Source: Spongisporangium articulatum (lineage in GTDB: Bacteria > Actinomycetota > Actinomycetes > Actinomycetales > Kineosporiaceae). From it: a DNA stretch of 64,000 nt. The notes under the pieces were generated by a model. The model did not search any database, was not told the origin of the DNA, and saw nothing but the letters and a program-made list of their open reading frames with translations. The DNA lies in NCBI RefSeq assembly GCF_044465595.1, contig NZ_JBITLV010000001.1:434001-498000 (forward strand), given 5' to 3'. A program made the translations under genes and the position numbers. Below are positions 40,438-49,324 of this stretch, piece after piece. Each line of letters begins with the position of its first letter. Position 1 is the first letter of the stretch.

Positions 40438-42498
40438 ATGTCGTCCACCCGGCTGGTACGCCTGGCCGTGCCGGTCGCCATCGTGATCGTCGTCCTGATG
40501 ATGGTCGTGCCGTTGCCGGCCGCCCTCCTGGACGTCCTGATCGCGGCGAACATCGCCACCAGCCTGCTGGTCCTGCTGGTCTCCCTGCAGGTGCGCAAGC
40601 CCCTGGACTTCGCGGTCTTCCCGACGATCGTCCTGGTCGCCACCCTGTTCCGGCTGGCCCTGAACGTGAGCTCGACCCGGCTGGTGCTGCGCGACGGCTA
40701 CGCCGGGCACGTGATCGACGCCTTCGGGCACATCGTGATCGGCGACTCGATCATCATCGGACTGGTCGTGTTCGCCATCCTGATCGTCATCCAGCTGACC
40801 GTCGTCACCAACGGTGCGGCCCGCGTCGCGGAGGTCGGGGCCCGGTTCACCCTCGACGCGATGCCGGGCAAGCAGATGGCGATCGACGCCGACCTGAACT
40901 CGGGCCTGATCGACGAGGACACCGCCCGGGCCCGGCGCAAGGAGGTCGCCTCCGAGGCCGACTTCTACGGCGCGATGGACGGTGGCACGAAGTTCGTCAA
41001 GGGCGACGCGATCGCGGCCATCATCATCACCCTGGTCAACCTGGTCGGCGGGTTCGCGGTCGGCATGATCCAGCGGGGCATGGCTCCCGGCGAGGCGATC
41101 GCCCAGTACAGCCTGCTGTCGGTGGGGGACGGCCTGGTCTCCCAGATCCCGGCGCTGCTGATGTCCGTGGCGACCGGCGTGATCGTGACCCGCTCGACGT
41201 CTGAGGGCGACCTCGGTGGCGACGTGATGAGCCAGCTGGCCAAGCACCGCGACGCGCTGCGCATCGGCGGCGCCGCCGTGCTGGGGCTGTGCCTGATCCC
41301 GGGCCTGCCCAAGCTCCCGTTCCTCATCGTCGGCAGCCTGGTGCTGCTGGCTTCGACCCGCGCCAACGACCCCGAGACCGAGCTCGCAGCGCTGCCCGGC
41401 GGCGCCATCGCGATGCCCTCCGGCCAGCCCGCCCTGGTCGAACCCGAACGCGACCCGGTCACCGAGTCGCTGCGGGTCGACCCGCTCGAGCTGCTGCTGG
41501 CCCCCGACGTCGTCGACCTGGTCGACCCGGCCCGCGGCGGTGACCTGCTCGACCGCGTCCGGGCCCTGCGCCGCAAGACGGCCCTGGACCTCGGCGTCGT
41601 CCTGCCGCCCGTGCGCACCCGCGACGGCGCGATGCTCGCGCCCGGCACCTACGAGATCCGGATCGGCGGGATCAGCGTCGCGACCGGCGAGGCGCCGTCC
41701 GGCTGCCTGCTGGCGATCGGCGATGCGATGGACGGGCTGCCCGGCCGGCACACCACCGAACCGGTCTTCGGGCTGCCCGCCGTCTGGCTGCCGGTCGAGT
41801 ACCGGGCGTCGGCCGAGCTGACCGGCGCGACGATCGTCGAACGGGCGGCCGTCGTCACCACCCACCTCGCGGAGATGGTCCGGCAGCACGCTTCGCGGCT
41901 TTTGAGCCTGGATGACGTACGGGAACTGCTGGAGGTGCTCAAGTCGGACCGTCCGGCTGCCGTCGAGGAACTCGTGCCGTCTCTTCTGCCGCTGTCCGGA
42001 GTGCAGCGGGTGCTGCAGGGCCTGCTCGACGAGCAGGTCAGCATCCGCGACCTCGCACGCGTGCTGGAGGGCGTGGGCCAGCGGGCCCGCACGACCACCG
42101 ACCCGGACGCACTGCTGGAAGCCGCGCGCGCCTCGCTCGGCCCGGCGCTGACCCAGGCCTACGTCCGGGACGGCGTGCTGCGCGCCATCACGCTCGAACC
42201 GGCCGTCGAGTCACAACTGGCCGAGGCCCTGCGGGCCGGTGAGCAGGGCGTCGTGATCGCGCTCGACCCGGTGACCGCGCAGCGCCTGGTCTCCGACATC
42301 GCCGCGCTGATGACGGCGTCCGAGCAGCGGGGGGAGCTGCCGGTCGTCCTGGTGTCCGGGCCGTTGCGGCTGCCCCTGCGCCGGCTGCTGAAGGGCTCGC
42401 TGCCCCAGCTGCCGGTGATCGGGTTCGCCGAGGCCTCCGGTCTGCACCAGATCGAGACCGTCGGGCAGGTGAGCAGTGGCCGCGAGTTTGCTGCTTGA
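40438..42498 (+). CDS. flhA: Flagellar export gate protein FlhA
   Basis: FlhA forms the nonameric ring that docks export substrates. The 686-residue protein has about eight membrane helices in residues 5-310, the FHIPEP-family signatures (LFRLALNVSSTRLVL, then VNGAARVAEVGARFTLDAMP-type loop with GKQMAIDADLNSGLIDEDTA and RARRKEVASEADFYGAMDGG) and the large C-terminal cytoplasmic domain (from about 345). The start at 40438 follows GGAGG; a start 12 codons upstream is less likely. Its last 23 bases overlap the flhF-like gene. The 134 bases before it hold no gene. Confidence 0.96.
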   Translation: MSSTRLVRLAVPVAIVIVVLMMVVPLPAALLDVLIAANIATSLLVLLVSLQVRKPLDFAVFPTIVLVATLFRLALNVSSTRLVLRDGYAGHVIDAFGHIVIGDSIIIGLVVFAILIVIQLTVVTNGAARVAEVGARFTLDAMPGKQMAIDADLNSGLIDEDTARARRKEVASEADFYGAMDGGTKFVKGDAIAAIIITLVNLVGGFAVGMIQRGMAPGEAIAQYSLLSVGDGLVSQIPALLMSVATGVIVTRSTSEGDLGGDVMSQLAKHRDALRIGGAAVLGLCLIPGLPKLPFLIVGSLVLLASTRANDPETELAALPGGAIAMPSGQPALVEPERDPVTESLRVDPLELLLAPDVVDLVDPARGGDLLDRVRALRRKTALDLGVVLPPVRTRDGAMLAPGTYEIRIGGISVATGEAPSGCLLAIGDAMDGLPGRHTTEPVFGLPAVWLPVEYRASAELTGATIVERAAVVTTHLAEMVRQHASRLLSLDDVRELLEVLKSDRPAAVEELVPSLLPLSGVQRVLQGLLDEQVSIRDLARVLEGVGQRARTTTDPDALLEAARASLGPALTQAYVRDGVLRAITLEPAVESQLAEALRAGEQGVVIALDPVTAQRLVSDIAALMTASEQRGELPVVLVSGPLRLPLRRLLKGSLPQLPVIGFAEASGLHQIETVGQVSSGREFAA

Positions 42499-45424
42499 GG
42501 GTCCTGACCTGCGCGCGCTGCTGGAACAGGCGCACCAGCAGGGTGGCCCCCAGGCGCGCATCGTGCGCGCCGAGAAGGTACGGCACGGCGGCGTTTTCGG
42601 GTTCTTCGCACGAGAGGTCTTCGAGGTGGCGGTAGAGATTCCGGGTCCCGACGAGGACACGACCGAGCAGCCGGACGCCGTCGCGCCCGCTGCGGGCGCG
42701 ACCTCCGCGGGCGCCGGGGAGACTCCCGCCCGGGAAACCGGTGCGCCGCAGCCGGTCCCCGACCCGCCGGCCGCCGGGCCGGTGAAGGCCGAGATGACCC
42801 CGATCCCGACCGGGCTGATGGACCTCGCCGCGCGCGTCGAGGCGCAGGAGCGCGCCGCGGCCGGCGAGGCCGTGGCGCACGCCGCCCAGACCGAGGCCCA
42901 GCTGCACGACGTCCCCCTGGCCGTCGGCGGGGTGATCGGGCACGAGCTGTCGGCGCCGATGATCCGGATCGAGGGCGAGTTCGACGACGTCGACGAGCCC
43001 GACGGACGCCACGACGAGCCCGAACCGGTGCGCCCCCAGTTCACGGCGCTGATCGACCAGCTCCGGACCGGGGTGCGGGACGGCCGGCACCGCGAGGACG
43101 GGTACCGCCACACCACCGACCACCCGGTGGTCGCGGCCCTGCACGCGGGCCTGAACGACGACCCCGAAGACCTGGACGGCGTGCCGCACGGCCTGGGCTC
43201 GCAGCACACCGTCTCCGCGCTCGAGGCCGAGGCCTGGGCGCACGTGATGACCGAAAATGACCCCGCCAGCGAAACGGACGGTTCGACCATGTCGGAACCC
43301 ACAGCGACCGGTGACGTCGAGGCCCTGTACGCGGACCTCGACCCCCACCCGTTCGCCGCGACGAGCCACCGGCTCGACTCCGACGACGACCACGGTCTCG
43401 GTCTGCCCCCTCTGCCCGACTTCCACGACGGGCACGACCTGCTGGACGAGCACGGCGCCTCGCACGCGCTCGACGCGCTCGACGCCGAGGACGGCGACGG
43501 GCCCGTGGAGCACCCGGAGCCGCTGCCGGCCGCGCCCAGCAACCGGGCGGCGTCGATCCTGCCCAAGGCCGCCAAGCCCGCCAAGGCCACCAAGGCCCCG
43601 AAGTCCGGCCGCCGGCGCGGGTTCACACCGCTGCGCGGCCAGGTCGACGAGATCGACCTCCACCTGGACGGCGGGCACGACCACGGCGCGGATGCGCCCG
43701 TCGCGCCGGCCACGGCCGAGGCCACTCGGGCCATGGTCGAGGAGGCGGTCGCGGGTCGCGCCGCCGAGCGTTCCGCGGCGCGGGCCGAGAAGGGCGCCCG
43801 GCTGTCCGCGGAGGCCACGCGTCCGGTGCCGGGCGGCTCGCGGCGCTCCGACGCCCCGCTGACCCGTAACCCGGAGCCGCAGGCCGACCAGCCCGCGACG
43901 ACGATGCCGACGACGATGCCGACGACGATGGCGACCCCGCCGGCCACCCCGGAGATGCACACCGAGTCGCACCCGGACCACGAGTCCCGCGGCGAGATCC
44001 TGCCCAGCACGCCCACCGACCGGCGGGCCAGCTGGTGGCGGCTGGGCCGCAAGCGCCGCACCCCGGTGGAGCCGATGCACTGGATGCACCCCGAGGGTGA
44101 GCCCGGCACCGGCGACGCGAGCACCGCCGGGCCGGAGACCGCGGTGTCGAGCACGTCCTCCGCGCCGGCTGGCGGGTCCACCGGTGGGTACCCGGCGATC
44201 GACGAGCCCGTGGACGAGGAGACCTCGGCGTCGGCGTTCGGCCCGGCCTCGGCGTTCGACGCCCAGTCGGCCTTCGGGTCGTCGTCCGCGTCGGCCTTCG
44301 CGCACAGCGCGGCCATGCCGACCCCGATGCCTCGCCCGAGCTTCCCGGCGGCCATGCCGACGACGGACGCACCCGTCGTCCCGGCTGCGCCTCCGGTGGC
44401 GACGCCCGCCCCGGCCCCGGTGGCGATGCCCACCCCGCCGGCCGCCACTCCGCCGGCCGCCCCCGCGCCGGCCGCCTCCCCACCCGTCGCGATGCCGCCC
44501 GTGGCCATGCCGCCGGTCGCCATGCCGACCCCGGCGGACGAGCCCGAGGACTTCGCGCCCGTCTGGCACGAGCCCGCTCCGGTCGACGACGCGCCCGAGC
44601 CTCCGACGTCCGAGGACACGGAGCCGGCGGTCGAGCCCTTCTGGCACGACGAGGGCCCGCTGGCTGCGGACGCCGAGCCCGCGCCCGCCGTCCCCGCGGC
44701 CATGCCCGAGCAGCGCACCGGCGGCTTCACGGCCGCGGTGACCGACGGCCCGGTCGGCTCCGCCACGGCCGGCGTGATCGAGAACGTCGACGAGCTCGCC
44801 GACGACCGGCAGGCCCTGCGCGACCTCGGCCTGCCCGCCGCGTGGACCCGCCGGCTCGTGGCCGGTGACCGGTTCACGTCGGTCCTGGGCATCCTCGACC
44901 GGCTGCCCGAGCTGGAGATCGACGGGGACGACCCGGTGATCGTCGTCGTCGGCCCGTCCGACGTCGTCGAGCTGGAGGCCCACCGCACGGCCCTGGACCT
45001 GCCGGTCGACGGCCGCCCGCGCGCCGTCGTGGCCCTGCCGGGGACCACCGGCGAGGCCGTGCGTGAGGCCGTGGCGGCCGCCAACGCGACCCGTCCGGTC
45101 GTGGTCGCGATCCCGCTCGAGTTCGGCGCGGACGCGACCGAGGTGCGGGCGCTGATCCACGACCTGCGCACCCACTCGGTGATCGCGGTCGTCGACGCCA
45201 CGCAGCCGCTGGAGGCCATGACCCGCTGGTTCGACTCGCTGGAGCGGGTCGACGCGGTCGCCCTGGACCGGGCGCTGGAGTCGTCGCGGCCCGCGGCCGT
45301 GCTCGGCCTCGACGTGCCGGTCGTCCGGCTCGACGGCATCGCCATGGACCGCATCGGCTGGGCCGCCCTGCTGTGCGCCCAGCTGGCCGCCCGCGACCTG
45401 GAGCAGCTGGCCGACGCCCGCTGA
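42476..45424 (+). CDS. FlhF-like protein with degenerate GTPase domain and very long disordered centre
   Basis: The N-terminus (RIVRAEKVRHGGVFGFFARE and VFEVAVE, residues 28-57) matches the start of FlhF, the SRP-type GTPase that sets flagellar position and number. The C-terminal 230 residues follow the order of an SRP GTPase domain, ending VIAVVDATQPLEAMTRWFDS, RVDAVALDRA and VPVVRLDG. The P-loop site near residue 822 reads VVGPSDVVELE instead of GPTGVGKTTT, so nucleotide binding is unlikely. In between lie about 600 Pro/Ala/Glu-rich residues, making 982 in total against about 370-450 for FlhF. Location right after flhA is the usual one for flhF. No flhG is seen. Confidence 0.75.
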   Translation: MAASLLLEGPDLRALLEQAHQQGGPQARIVRAEKVRHGGVFGFFAREVFEVAVEIPGPDEDTTEQPDAVAPAAGATSAGAGETPARETGAPQPVPDPPAAGPVKAEMTPIPTGLMDLAARVEAQERAAAGEAVAHAAQTEAQLHDVPLAVGGVIGHELSAPMIRIEGEFDDVDEPDGRHDEPEPVRPQFTALIDQLRTGVRDGRHREDGYRHTTDHPVVAALHAGLNDDPEDLDGVPHGLGSQHTVSALEAEAWAHVMTENDPASETDGSTMSEPTATGDVEALYADLDPHPFAATSHRLDSDDDHGLGLPPLPDFHDGHDLLDEHGASHALDALDAEDGDGPVEHPEPLPAAPSNRAASILPKAAKPAKATKAPKSGRRRGFTPLRGQVDEIDLHLDGGHDHGADAPVAPATAEATRAMVEEAVAGRAAERSAARAEKGARLSAEATRPVPGGSRRSDAPLTRNPEPQADQPATTMPTTMPTTMATPPATPEMHTESHPDHESRGEILPSTPTDRRASWWRLGRKRRTPVEPMHWMHPEGEPGTGDASTAGPETAVSSTSSAPAGGSTGGYPAIDEPVDEETSASAFGPASAFDAQSAFGSSSASAFAHSAAMPTPMPRPSFPAAMPTTDAPVVPAAPPVATPAPAPVAMPTPPAATPPAAPAPAASPPVAMPPVAMPPVAMPTPADEPEDFAPVWHEPAPVDDAPEPPTSEDTEPAVEPFWHDEGPLAADAEPAPAVPAAMPEQRTGGFTAAVTDGPVGSATAGVIENVDELADDRQALRDLGLPAAWTRRLVAGDRFTSVLGILDRLPELEIDGDDPVIVVVGPSDVVELEAHRTALDLPVDGRPRAVVALPGTTGEAVREAVAAANATRPVVVAIPLEFGADATEVRALIHDLRTHSVIAVVDATQPLEAMTRWFDSLERVDAVALDRALESSRPAAVLGLDVPVVRLDGIAMDRIGWAALLCAQLAARDLEQLADAR
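43897..43932 (+). repeat. 12-bp tandem repeat in the flhF-like gene
   Basis: Three units of GACGACGATGCC (the third with one change) encode the TTMPTTMPTTMA stretch of the disordered centre. In-frame slippage could change its number. Confidence 0.85.
44480..44524 (+). repeat. 15-bp tandem repeat (PPVAM x3) in the flhF-like gene
   Basis: Three 15-base units encode PPVAM three times, with synonymous changes between copies. The changes show the repeat is kept at protein level rather than being a fresh DNA duplication. Its role in the linker is unknown. Confidence 0.8.
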
Positions 45425-45516
45425 GCCCTCGCGGCCACCGGCCGGAAGGGCCCGGGCCGCAACGAGACTCGGGGTCTGTCCAGCAGCACGTACGCGCGAG
45501 CCGAGGAGGTCGGTCG

Positions 45517-45894
45517 GTGAATCCGATGGGCATCGGCATTCTCGTCGCCGCCGTGCTGGCCGGGCCCCGGCTCTACGGGATGGTCGAGTCGGGCGAGCTG
45601 ACCGGCACCGGCGCGTTGCTGCGCGGCGGGGCGGTCGCGATCGCCTGCATCGCCGGGGTCTCGTTCATCATGAGCCTGGCCAAGGGGTACGCCGAGGAAC
45701 GCCGGCGGCACCACGCGATCGAGGCCCTGACCGCCGCCATCGAGGCCGCGCACGCCGAGAAGGACACCGCCGCAGCGGGTTCCAGCACGGCCTCAGCTCC
45801 GCCGGCTCCCCCGGCACCCCCGGTACCACCGGTGCCCGCACCACCCGTCCCGGCGCCTCCCGTCCCGGCCCCCCACGACACAACAAGTCCGTGA
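45517..45894 (+). CDS. Small membrane protein after the flhF-like gene
   Basis: The 125-residue protein has two hydrophobic segments (IGILVAAVLAGPRLYGMV and LLRGGAVAIACIAGVSFIMS), a basic cytoplasmic region (KGYAEERRRHHAIEALTAAI) and a tail of PPAP/PVPAPP repeats. The GTG start has a GAGGAGG ribosome-binding site. No family is recognised. It is the last gene of the main flagellar run; its stop TGA lies inside the inverted repeat at 45891. It may be a motor- or membrane-associated accessory protein, but nothing shows this directly. Confidence 0.7.
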   Translation: MNPMGIGILVAAVLAGPRLYGMVESGELTGTGALLRGGAVAIACIAGVSFIMSLAKGYAEERRRHHAIEALTAAIEAAHAEKDTAAAGSSTASAPPAPPAPPVPPVPAPPVPAPPVPAPHDTTSP

Positions 45895-45969
45895 TCATGC
45901 AGAAACCTCACGCCGATCATGCAGAAACCTCGCGTTCCCCCGTGGGGCGCGAGGTTTCTGCATGATCAC
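45891..45969. terminator. Long inverted repeat with duplicated left arm (GTGATCATG family, copy C)
   Basis: A left half GTGATCATGCAGAAACC... occurs twice in tandem (45891-45914 and 45915-45934). It faces one right half (45948-45969) across the loop TTCCCCCGTGGGG. Either left half can pair with the right one; the inner pairs over 20 bases. It sits between convergent genes, and the stop codon of the plus-strand gene is part of the repeat. Confidence 0.8.
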
Positions 45970-45977
45970 GGACGTCG

Positions 45978-47222
45978 TCAGGGGGTGAGGTCGAGGACCA
46001 TCCGGCGGGCCTCGCGCAGCGACTCCAGGTAGCAGTGCGACACGTCGAACACCGAGAACCCGGTGCTGGCCACACCTTCGTCGTCGTCGCGCTCGTGCGC
46101 GAGCACCGCGGTCAGGGCCCGGCCCTGCACGCCGTCACCGTCGAGCAGCGCGGCCCGGGCCTCGCCCCCGATGGCCGCCGCGTCGGCGACCACCTCGGGC
46201 TCGACCCCCAGCAACTGGGCGCAGCCGGACAGCAGGCCGATCGTGAACGCGACGTCGTCGCCGACCGCGAGCGCCCGGCAGGCGTGCGCCCGCGTCAGGA
46301 CGGTCCACAGCGCGTCGGCGGAGACGGCGCTCTGGCCACCTTCCAGCAGCGTAAGCACCACCCAGGAGCGCAGTTTCCGCGGACCGATCATCACCAGCGC
46401 CTGGCGCAGCGACGTGATCTGCTCGACCGAACCACTGCCGGCCGAGTTGGCGGTGCGCAGCAGCTGCATGGTCAGGCCGGGGTCACTGGCGACCCGCTGC
46501 TCGACCCGCGAGATCGGGACGTCGGGGTCGTTCAGGTCCTTCAGCAGCCGGGCGGAGATGAGCTGGCTGGGCGACAGGATCTGCCGCTCCAGCACCAGCG
46601 GCCGCTGCATGATGACACCTTGGAAGAGCTCGAAACCCAGCTCCTGGCAATGATTCAGAAGGTCCTGGTCGTCCAGGCCGACAGCCATCAGGCCGGCGCC
46701 GTGGTACTTGCCGCGGGCCACGATGCCCGGCAACAGCTCGACGCCGACGGCCGCCAGGTCGACGGTGACGAAGTCGGCCAGGGCCAGCAGCTCGTCCCGG
46801 CCGTCCAGCCCCAGGTCGGCGACGGCGAGGCGATATCCCTCACCGCGCAACGCCTTCAGGCCTTCGATCACCTCGACGTCGGCGTCGACGTCGGCCGGGA
46901 TCTCCACCACGACCCGGGCCGGCTCGACGGGGATCGGGATGGCACCCGTGAGGAACGAGCGGGTGAAGTCGATGAAGACGGGTCGCCCGCCCGAGATGTT
47001 CTCCAGGCCGAACGTGCCGAAGGTCGTCACGATCACCTGCGACGTGGCCCGCTCGGCCGCGACGTCCTCGCCGCGGTTCTGCGCGTCGAAGCGCACCTGG
47101 TAGGCGATGAGCTTCCGGGACGCGTCGTAGATCCCCTGGCGCGAGATCCGCACGTTGCGCACGAGCTGCCCACCCGTGACCTGAGAAACCGTCATCGCGC
47201 CCTGCCCGTACCCTTCGTCCAT
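45978..47222 (-). CDS. EAL-like plus HDOD signalling protein (YuxH type)
   Basis: The 414-residue protein has an N-terminal EAL-fold domain (RISRQGIYDASRKLIAYQVR, FIDFTRSFLTGAIPIPVEPA, YRLAVADLGLDGRDELLALA, FELFQGVIMQRPLVLERQIL) and a C-terminal HDOD domain (LLRTANSAGSGSVEQITSLR, QALVMIGPRKLRSWVVLTLL). The EAL triplet is replaced (YQVRF) and metal ligands are missing, so it is unlikely to hydrolyse c-di-GMP, though it might bind it. Starts at 47222 or 47195 (the latter with GGGCAGGG before it) are both possible. It ends a three-gene minus-strand set with a CheB-like gene. Confidence 0.85.
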   Translation of the reverse strand: MDEGYGQGAMTVSQVTGGQLVRNVRISRQGIYDASRKLIAYQVRFDAQNRGEDVAAERATSQVIVTTFGTFGLENISGGRPVFIDFTRSFLTGAIPIPVEPARVVVEIPADVDADVEVIEGLKALRGEGYRLAVADLGLDGRDELLALADFVTVDLAAVGVELLPGIVARGKYHGAGLMAVGLDDQDLLNHCQELGFELFQGVIMQRPLVLERQILSPSQLISARLLKDLNDPDVPISRVEQRVASDPGLTMQLLRTANSAGSGSVEQITSLRQALVMIGPRKLRSWVVLTLLEGGQSAVSADALWTVLTRAHACRALAVGDDVAFTIGLLSGCAQLLGVEPEVVADAAAIGGEARAALLDGDGVQGRALTAVLAHERDDDEGVASTGFSVFDVSHCYLESLREARRMVLDLTP

Positions 47223-47282
47223 CCCCGTCCGCCCGATGACTCGTCCGTCACCGGGTAGTGAAACGTGCTGTCGTACCGTCGA

Positions 47283-47768
47283 TCAGCGGGTGATCAGCGA
47301 CATCTGCCCCAGGCCGTAGCCCTCGACGGCCAGCTTCAGGTCGATGCGCGACCCGGCCGAGCCGGCCAGCGCGGCGACGTCGGCGGGGATCACCGAGTCC
47401 GCGCCGTACATCTCGTACAGCGAGATCTCGGGCTGGTTCTCACCGTTGAACAGCTTCGCCATGTTGTCGAGCAGCGTGTAGAAGTTGCGGCTCAGCACGG
47501 GGGTCAGCTCGCGGGAGGCGATCGCCTCCTGGACGGCGTTGCGGGGCACCTCGGCCAGCGCCCCGCCCAGCCGCGCGGCGGCCTCGAGGTCGGTGATCAC
47601 GAGCGCCGTGGTGGCCAGCTTCGGCGTCACGTAGACGCCGACCAGGTTGGTGCTGCGGGCCGGGGCGGCGATGCCGTCGGCGATGCCGACCTCGATGTTC
47701 AGCATCTCCTCGATCAGCTGGCGGATGCGGTGCCGGGTGGGGAGTGGGGTGTTGATCGTGGTGCTCAT
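47283..47768 (-). CDS. Uncharacterised protein between cheB-like and EAL/HDOD genes
   Basis: The 161-residue protein is soluble and mixed alpha/beta (RHRIRQLIEEMLNIEVGIAD, VGVYVTPKLATTALVITDLE, then VLSRNFYTLLDNMAKLFNG and ISLYEMYG). The alternation of strands and long helices, and the company of a CheB-like gene, recall the CheX/CheC fold, but no signature residues were found. The ATG has a GGAGG ribosome-binding site 7 bases upstream. It lies 106 bases after the CheB-like gene and 60 bases before the EAL/HDOD gene, so co-transcription is likely. Confidence 0.75.
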   Translation of the reverse strand: MSTTINTPLPTRHRIRQLIEEMLNIEVGIADGIAAPARSTNLVGVYVTPKLATTALVITDLEAAARLGGALAEVPRNAVQEAIASRELTPVLSRNFYTLLDNMAKLFNGENQPEISLYEMYGADSVIPADVAALAGSAGSRIDLKLAVEGYGLGQMSLITR

Positions 47769-47874
47769 CTGGGGACCTCCGGGGGAGCCGCGACCGTCAC
47801 GGTGCGGGCGGATGCTGTGCTGGGGATGCTCCCGACGGCTGTCTCACCGGGCGCGAGCGTGATTGCGGTGACCT

Positions 47875-49023
47875 TCATCGGCGACCGCCGACCGTCGCGG
47901 GGCGCTCCAAAGGCCGGTGCGCGTGCCGGCCCCGGGCGTCGTCCCACTCGTGCAGCGGGACGGCGAGGGTCACCGTGAGCGCGGCGGGCAGGTCCCCCAG
48001 CGGGACGAGCCGGTCGGCCTGGCCGGCCAGCGCGACCGCGCCCGGCAGGCCCCAGAGCATGCTGGACTCCTCGTCCTGGGCGAGCACGGTGCCACCGGCC
48101 TCGCGCACGGCGCTCGCGCCGCGCACGCCGTCACGGCCGATCCCGGCCAGCACCACGGCCAGCACGCCGTCGGCGAAGCCGCGGGAGGCGGAGAGGAGCA
48201 GGCCGTCGAGGACGCCGTCGAACAGTCCCTCGCCGGGGGTGTCTGCGGGCGACGCGCCGGCGGTCACCCAGACGGTGCCGGCGGGCAGGTCGCGCAGCCG
48301 GACCCCGGCCCCGGGCAGCAGCCGGACGGGCAACGGGCAGATCCGGTCGAGGACGTCGACCAGGGCGGGCAGGTGCCGGGCGGGCAGGTGCTGACCGGCG
48401 ACGACGGGGACGGGCAGATCGGCGGGCAGGCCCGAGAGCAGGCCGGCCAGCGCGGCGAGGCTGCCCCGGCCGGAGGCGATCGACAGCATCCGGAACGGCG
48501 CCTGCAGCGACCAGGAGTTGAGCAGCGCGGTCGGGGTCAGCGGGCCGGGCAGCGGCGTGCACCGCGCCACGGGCATCCGGGCGACGCCGAGCGCGCGCAT
48601 CATCGGGACCAGCCGGCTGCGCACGGCGCCCTCGACCGCGACCAGGGCGGTCGCGTCGTCCAGGTCGCGGGCCGACGGCAGGGGGACGACGTCCAGCGCG
48701 CCGCGGGGATCGATCAGGGCCCGGACCAGGTCGGCCGACTCGGGCGCCTCCTCGGGCGCACCGTGCACGGTCTCCAGCAGGACGACGGGCAGCAGCGGGT
48801 TCGCGGCGCGTACGGCGTCCAGGCGGTTGGCGCCCGTGGCGTCGAGGAGCAGCACCCCGGCCTCGAGCGGCTCGGCGCAGGAGCTGGGGACGAAGGCCTC
48901 GAACGCGGGGTCCGCGCCGAGCTCGTCCAGGATCACCTGCCTCGTCCGAGGACAGGCGTGAGCGACGGCGACGCGCAACGCGCGCCGTCCCGAGGAGTAC
49001 ACCGGACCGACCTGCCCCGACAT
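47875..49023 (-). CDS. CheB-like methylesterase with a degenerate receiver domain
   Basis: The C-terminal domain (about 175-350) is CheB-type and keeps the Ser184 (SIASGRGS), His212 (GQHLPARH) and Asp298 (IGRDGVRG) positions of the catalytic triad that removes methyl groups from chemoreceptor glutamates. The N-terminal 105 residues follow a receiver fold, with an Asp61 at the phospho-acceptor position, but the acidic pocket is lost (VAVAHACP where VDDS is usual). Phospho-control is therefore doubtful. A sigma-28-like promoter lies 43 bases upstream, placing it in the flagellar regulon. No cheR, cheA or receptor gene is in the window. Confidence 0.8.
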   Translation of the reverse strand: MSGQVGPVYSSGRRALRVAVAHACPRTRQVILDELGADPAFEAFVPSSCAEPLEAGVLLLDATGANRLDAVRAANPLLPVVLLETVHGAPEEAPESADLVRALIDPRGALDVVPLPSARDLDDATALVAVEGAVRSRLVPMMRALGVARMPVARCTPLPGPLTPTALLNSWSLQAPFRMLSIASGRGSLAALAGLLSGLPADLPVPVVAGQHLPARHLPALVDVLDRICPLPVRLLPGAGVRLRDLPAGTVWVTAGASPADTPGEGLFDGVLDGLLLSASRGFADGVLAVVLAGIGRDGVRGASAVREAGGTVLAQDEESSMLWGLPGAVALAGQADRLVPLGDLPAALTVTLAVPLHEWDDARGRHAHRPLERPATVGGRR

Positions 49024-49065
49024 GGCGATCGCCCTTCCCGTTCCGTACGGACTTCGACAGTCCAG

Positions 49066-49093
49066 TCATCGGAAAGGGGGTGGGATTTCTAAA
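49066..49093 (-). promoter_or_regulatory. Sigma-28-type promoter of the cheB-like operon
   Basis: On the minus strand the sequence is TTTAG-N15-TCCGATGA, with the same spacing and -10 element as the fliM promoter. Transcription would start near 49059, giving a leader of about 36 bases with a GGAAGGG ribosome-binding site. Confidence 0.6.
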
Positions 49094-49094
49094 G

Positions 49095-49156
49095 CCCGGA
49101 CGGGCTAACACCCTGCGGGGGATGTTCGCTGCGTAACCGCCGTTAGCCCGACCGGG
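49095..49156. repeat. Inverted repeat upstream of the cheB-like gene
   Basis: CCCGGACGGGCTAAC (49095-49109) and GTTAGCCCGACCGGG (49142-49156) pair with one mismatch across 32 bases. The 14-base core CCGGACGGGCTAAC recurs at 62238-62251 upstream of the third hydrolase. It may be a pair of regulator sites. The rest of the 49094-49324 gap holds no gene or clear signal. Confidence 0.5.
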
Positions 49157-49324
49157 TAGGAAAACCGAGGCGGGCGCGGCCATCCGGGCCGAGCTCACCG
49201 GGCACCGGAAGGCACCTGGTGGACGCAAGATCACCAGCGCAGCCGGGGCCGGACGAGTTGAACTCGCCCTATCCCGGCTCGAGCGGCGATCTCCGCCGCG
49301 AGCTGCTGGTCGGCACGACCGGGG

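Noticed and set aside
42211..45753. Very long antisense reading frames (up to 1180 codons) opposite the flhF-like gene
   Set aside because: High GC and strong third-position bias open the opposite frames. Their translations are Arg/Ser/Pro-rich, lack domains and overlap a gene with good start, context and family matches.
47231..47239. CCCGATGA near the EAL/HDOD start as a plus-strand sigma-28 promoter
   Set aside because: No -35 match at the required spacing and no plus-strand gene downstream.
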